Assembly (NCBI GenBank): GCA_028291545.1
Contig: JAQGHR010000053.1
Location: forward strand, 1 to 36,910
Length of the DNA: 36,910 nucleotides
Direction: 5' to 3'
DNA from: Planctomycetota bacterium
GTDB lineage: Bacteria; Planctomycetota; Planctomycetia; Isosphaerales; Isosphaeraceae
The translations under genes and the position numbers were made by a program. The notes beneath the pieces are model-generated. The model was not told the DNA's origin and made no database searches. It saw only the letters and a program-made list of their open reading frames with translations. Position 1 is the first letter of the stretch; each line of letters begins with the position of its first letter. Below, piece by piece: positions 25,701 through 28,700 of this stretch.

Positions 25701-28700
25701 GCCGATCGTGATCGTGTCGTCGACGACACGATCGGTCTGCGGATCGAACTTGACGTCCGCATCGGCCACGTTGAACAGGGCCGTCCGCCCGACGTTCACG
25801 GTGGTCGGCGTCCCCTGAGTGACGCCGTAGGTGACGACGTCGCCCGTCGAATAGCCGTGCCCGGCGAGCTCCAGGCTGCCGTCGGCCTGGACCGCCGTCG
25901 TGGGATGGAAGTTCAGCGGGGCTTCGTTGAAGCCCAGCACCATGGTCCCGGCCGCCGTGATGGGCGGGTCGCCGGGTTTCTTGGGCGCGGGGAGGCTGAA
26001 ATCGACGATGTAATAGTCGGTGCCGGGGAGCTGCCTCGGGGTCGCGCCGGCGTTGGCCGCGATCTGGGTGAGGAGCTGGATGTGGCCGGAGTCGACCACA
26101 TGGACCTGATACTCGTCCTGCGGCTCCAGACCCAGGAGTGTCCAGTCCGCCGTGGTGGCGACGGTGACGCCCTGATGCTCCGAGAAGCCATGCCCGGGGA
26201 GGGCGATGGTATCCGCGACGAGATCGATCCCGCCGCTCTCGGCAGTCTTGGTCGCCCGGCGGCTCAGGTAGTTCTGGACGTCGTCCGCCAGCGCCGAGGC
26301 GTCGAGCTTGAGTATGGGCGACCTGGCGAGCTGGATCGTGTCCTTGTCCTTGACGATCACGTAGTACGTCGCGCCATCCTCCAGGCCGCCGATGGGATCG
26401 AGCGGCGAGGGCGTGGAGTTAGGGTTCGACGGATCCGGCGGCGTCGCCGCGTGGTAGACGATGGCCTGCCCGTTCGTCAGTCCGTGGTCGGGAACGGTGA
26501 TCGAGTCCGAGACATCGTTGACGTTCGACAGGTCCAGCGTCTGGAACTTCTGGAGGCCGCCGGCGGTGATGTGGCCGTCCACGCGCGAGAGGACGTTCGT
26601 CTTGTCGGTGCCGATCACGATTCCGATGCTGCCGAGACCGTCCCCGAACACGGCCGTGCCGGCGCGCGCGTCGTTCGTCACGTCGGCCGCCGCATTCACC
26701 GTGACGTTGCCCTTCGCGATGATGTGGACATCCTCGCCGACCAGCGCGTTCGACGTGGTGTCCGACTGGGTCACGGCAATGGCGAGCGACGGGAAGAACG
26801 TCTTGGCACCCGAGACCGTCTTGTACTTCGTCGTGCCCCCGACTTTCTTGTCCTGGCCGAACGACGCGTTGGTGGCCGTGAATGCCTGAACCTGGGCGGC
26901 GATCTTCGCGTTCGATCCGATCGAGACGCTGCCGCCCGCATCGATCAGGGTCGCCCCGACGATCTGCGTGTTGGCGATCCCATCAGCCCTGGCGTACCCC
27001 GCGCTGAAGGGGACCTGGTCCATGAGGGGCGTTTTCTTGTTCGCCAGTATCATGGCCCCGCCACCCGCCGGGGCGCTGCTGGTGATATCGATCGACGAGG
27101 TGAGATTCACATCCCCGCCGCTGCGGACGCTCGTGCCGCTCAGGGTCACCATCGCGTCGCCGGAGCGCTGCTGGTAGGAGACGGCCCCCAGGATCGGTGG
27201 CAGGCCGAGCAGGGCGAGGGGATCGGTGAATGCTGAGGTCGTGAACGGAGACAGGGCGAGGTTATTCACGAGGCCGGGGTTGTTCTGGCCGAAGACGTCC
27301 GCATCCTCCGTCGTGGCCGAGATCGTGATATCGCCCGTGCCGTCGATCGTGGCGTCCGCGATGTCGATGGTCGCCTTCTTGTGCTGCACGCTGAGAATCG
27401 AGACCTGCAGGATCTGAGACTGGCTCGACTTCTTCGCCGTCAGGTCAATCTGGCCGCCGCGAATCTCCGCGCCCTTTCGTACCTTGATGCTCGGATCGAC
27501 GCTGGGGAGCACGTCAACCGGCAGGACCCCGGACGGATCGAACACATACACGCTGAGCGCGATATCGCCGGCCGTGAAGCCCGAGCCACCCGTCGCCAGC
27601 AATTTGCCGCCGACTCCCAGGGTGATCGTCCGGGAGTCGACGCTTATCGCGCCCGCATCGCCGGTCGTGACCGAGGGGGCGGCCGGGGCGAATGCGCGGG
27701 TCGACAAGGCGATCGAACCGACGTCCACGGTCGCGGCGTCGACGGAGATGTCGCCTCCGTGAGTGTTCACATTCCCGTTGATCGTCACGGCGTCGAGGCC
27801 GAGAAGTTCGTCGCCGATGAGGTCGGTCGGCCGACCCAGGGTTCCGTCGATCGTCAGGCGGCCGTTGAAGATGTCCAGCGAGGCATTCAGCGTGACCGTG
27901 TCGGCGAACAGGCCGCCGAGGATCGAGACGTCGCCGTGGACCGTGGCCGGGGCGTCGAACTCGACGGTCTGCTTGAAGCCGAAGCGATCATCGATCGCGA
28001 GTCCGCCGCCGAGGACCGTGACCGACGCCTTCACGGTGACGTTACTCTTCCCGATCGCCCCATTGAACGACAGGCCTTGCCCCACCGTCAGAGGGCCGGC
28101 CACGACCACGCTATCGTCGAGGCCCCCGCCGTGGATCGTCAGCGAGCTGGGGAGGACGAGCTCGGTGCCGGCCGATCCGAAGCTCAGCGTGTTGTTCCCC
28201 AGGCCGCCCATGTCCACCGTGAGGGACTGGCCGGGGGTGTGGAACGCGATGCTCTCCCCGCCGCCGCCCTGCCTGACTTGCACCAACTCCACCGTGAAGC
28301 TCGTGAACGAGAGATCGCTCGCGACGAGCGGGTTTCCCGTAATCTTGATGTTTTCCGCGTCGGAGAAGTTGCTCACGTAGAAGCCGATCGGATCCATCCC
28401 CGCGTAGGTGAAGGATCGGCCCCCGAGCGCCACGGTCCCGGATTGAGACCCGGTCGGCGCGTAGGTGACGAAGTGATTGTTGCCGTCGTCGAAGACGATC
28501 TTGTCGGCGCCGCCGCTTCCGCCGTCGATGGTGTCGCCGAGCTGGCCGGCCGGGGTGATGACGAACGTGTCCGCATTCCCGGACGCGCCGACGAGGTGTT
28601 CCACGCCGACGAAGGTGCCCGCCCCGAGGGTGCCCGAATTCACGCCGGTCAGCGTCCAGGTGATGTCGTTCGACGGACCAACAAGGGTATCCTTGCTGCT

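Noticed and set aside
7347..27236. Very long plus-strand open frames (several of 700-1,300 codons, for example 12543-16319 and 17571-21470) opposite the giant gene
   Set aside because: Their translations are Arg/Asp/Gly/Val-rich without domains, and they are the expected antisense shadow of a GC-rich gene with strong third-position bias. The minus frame carries FG-GAP and other coherent repeats throughout.
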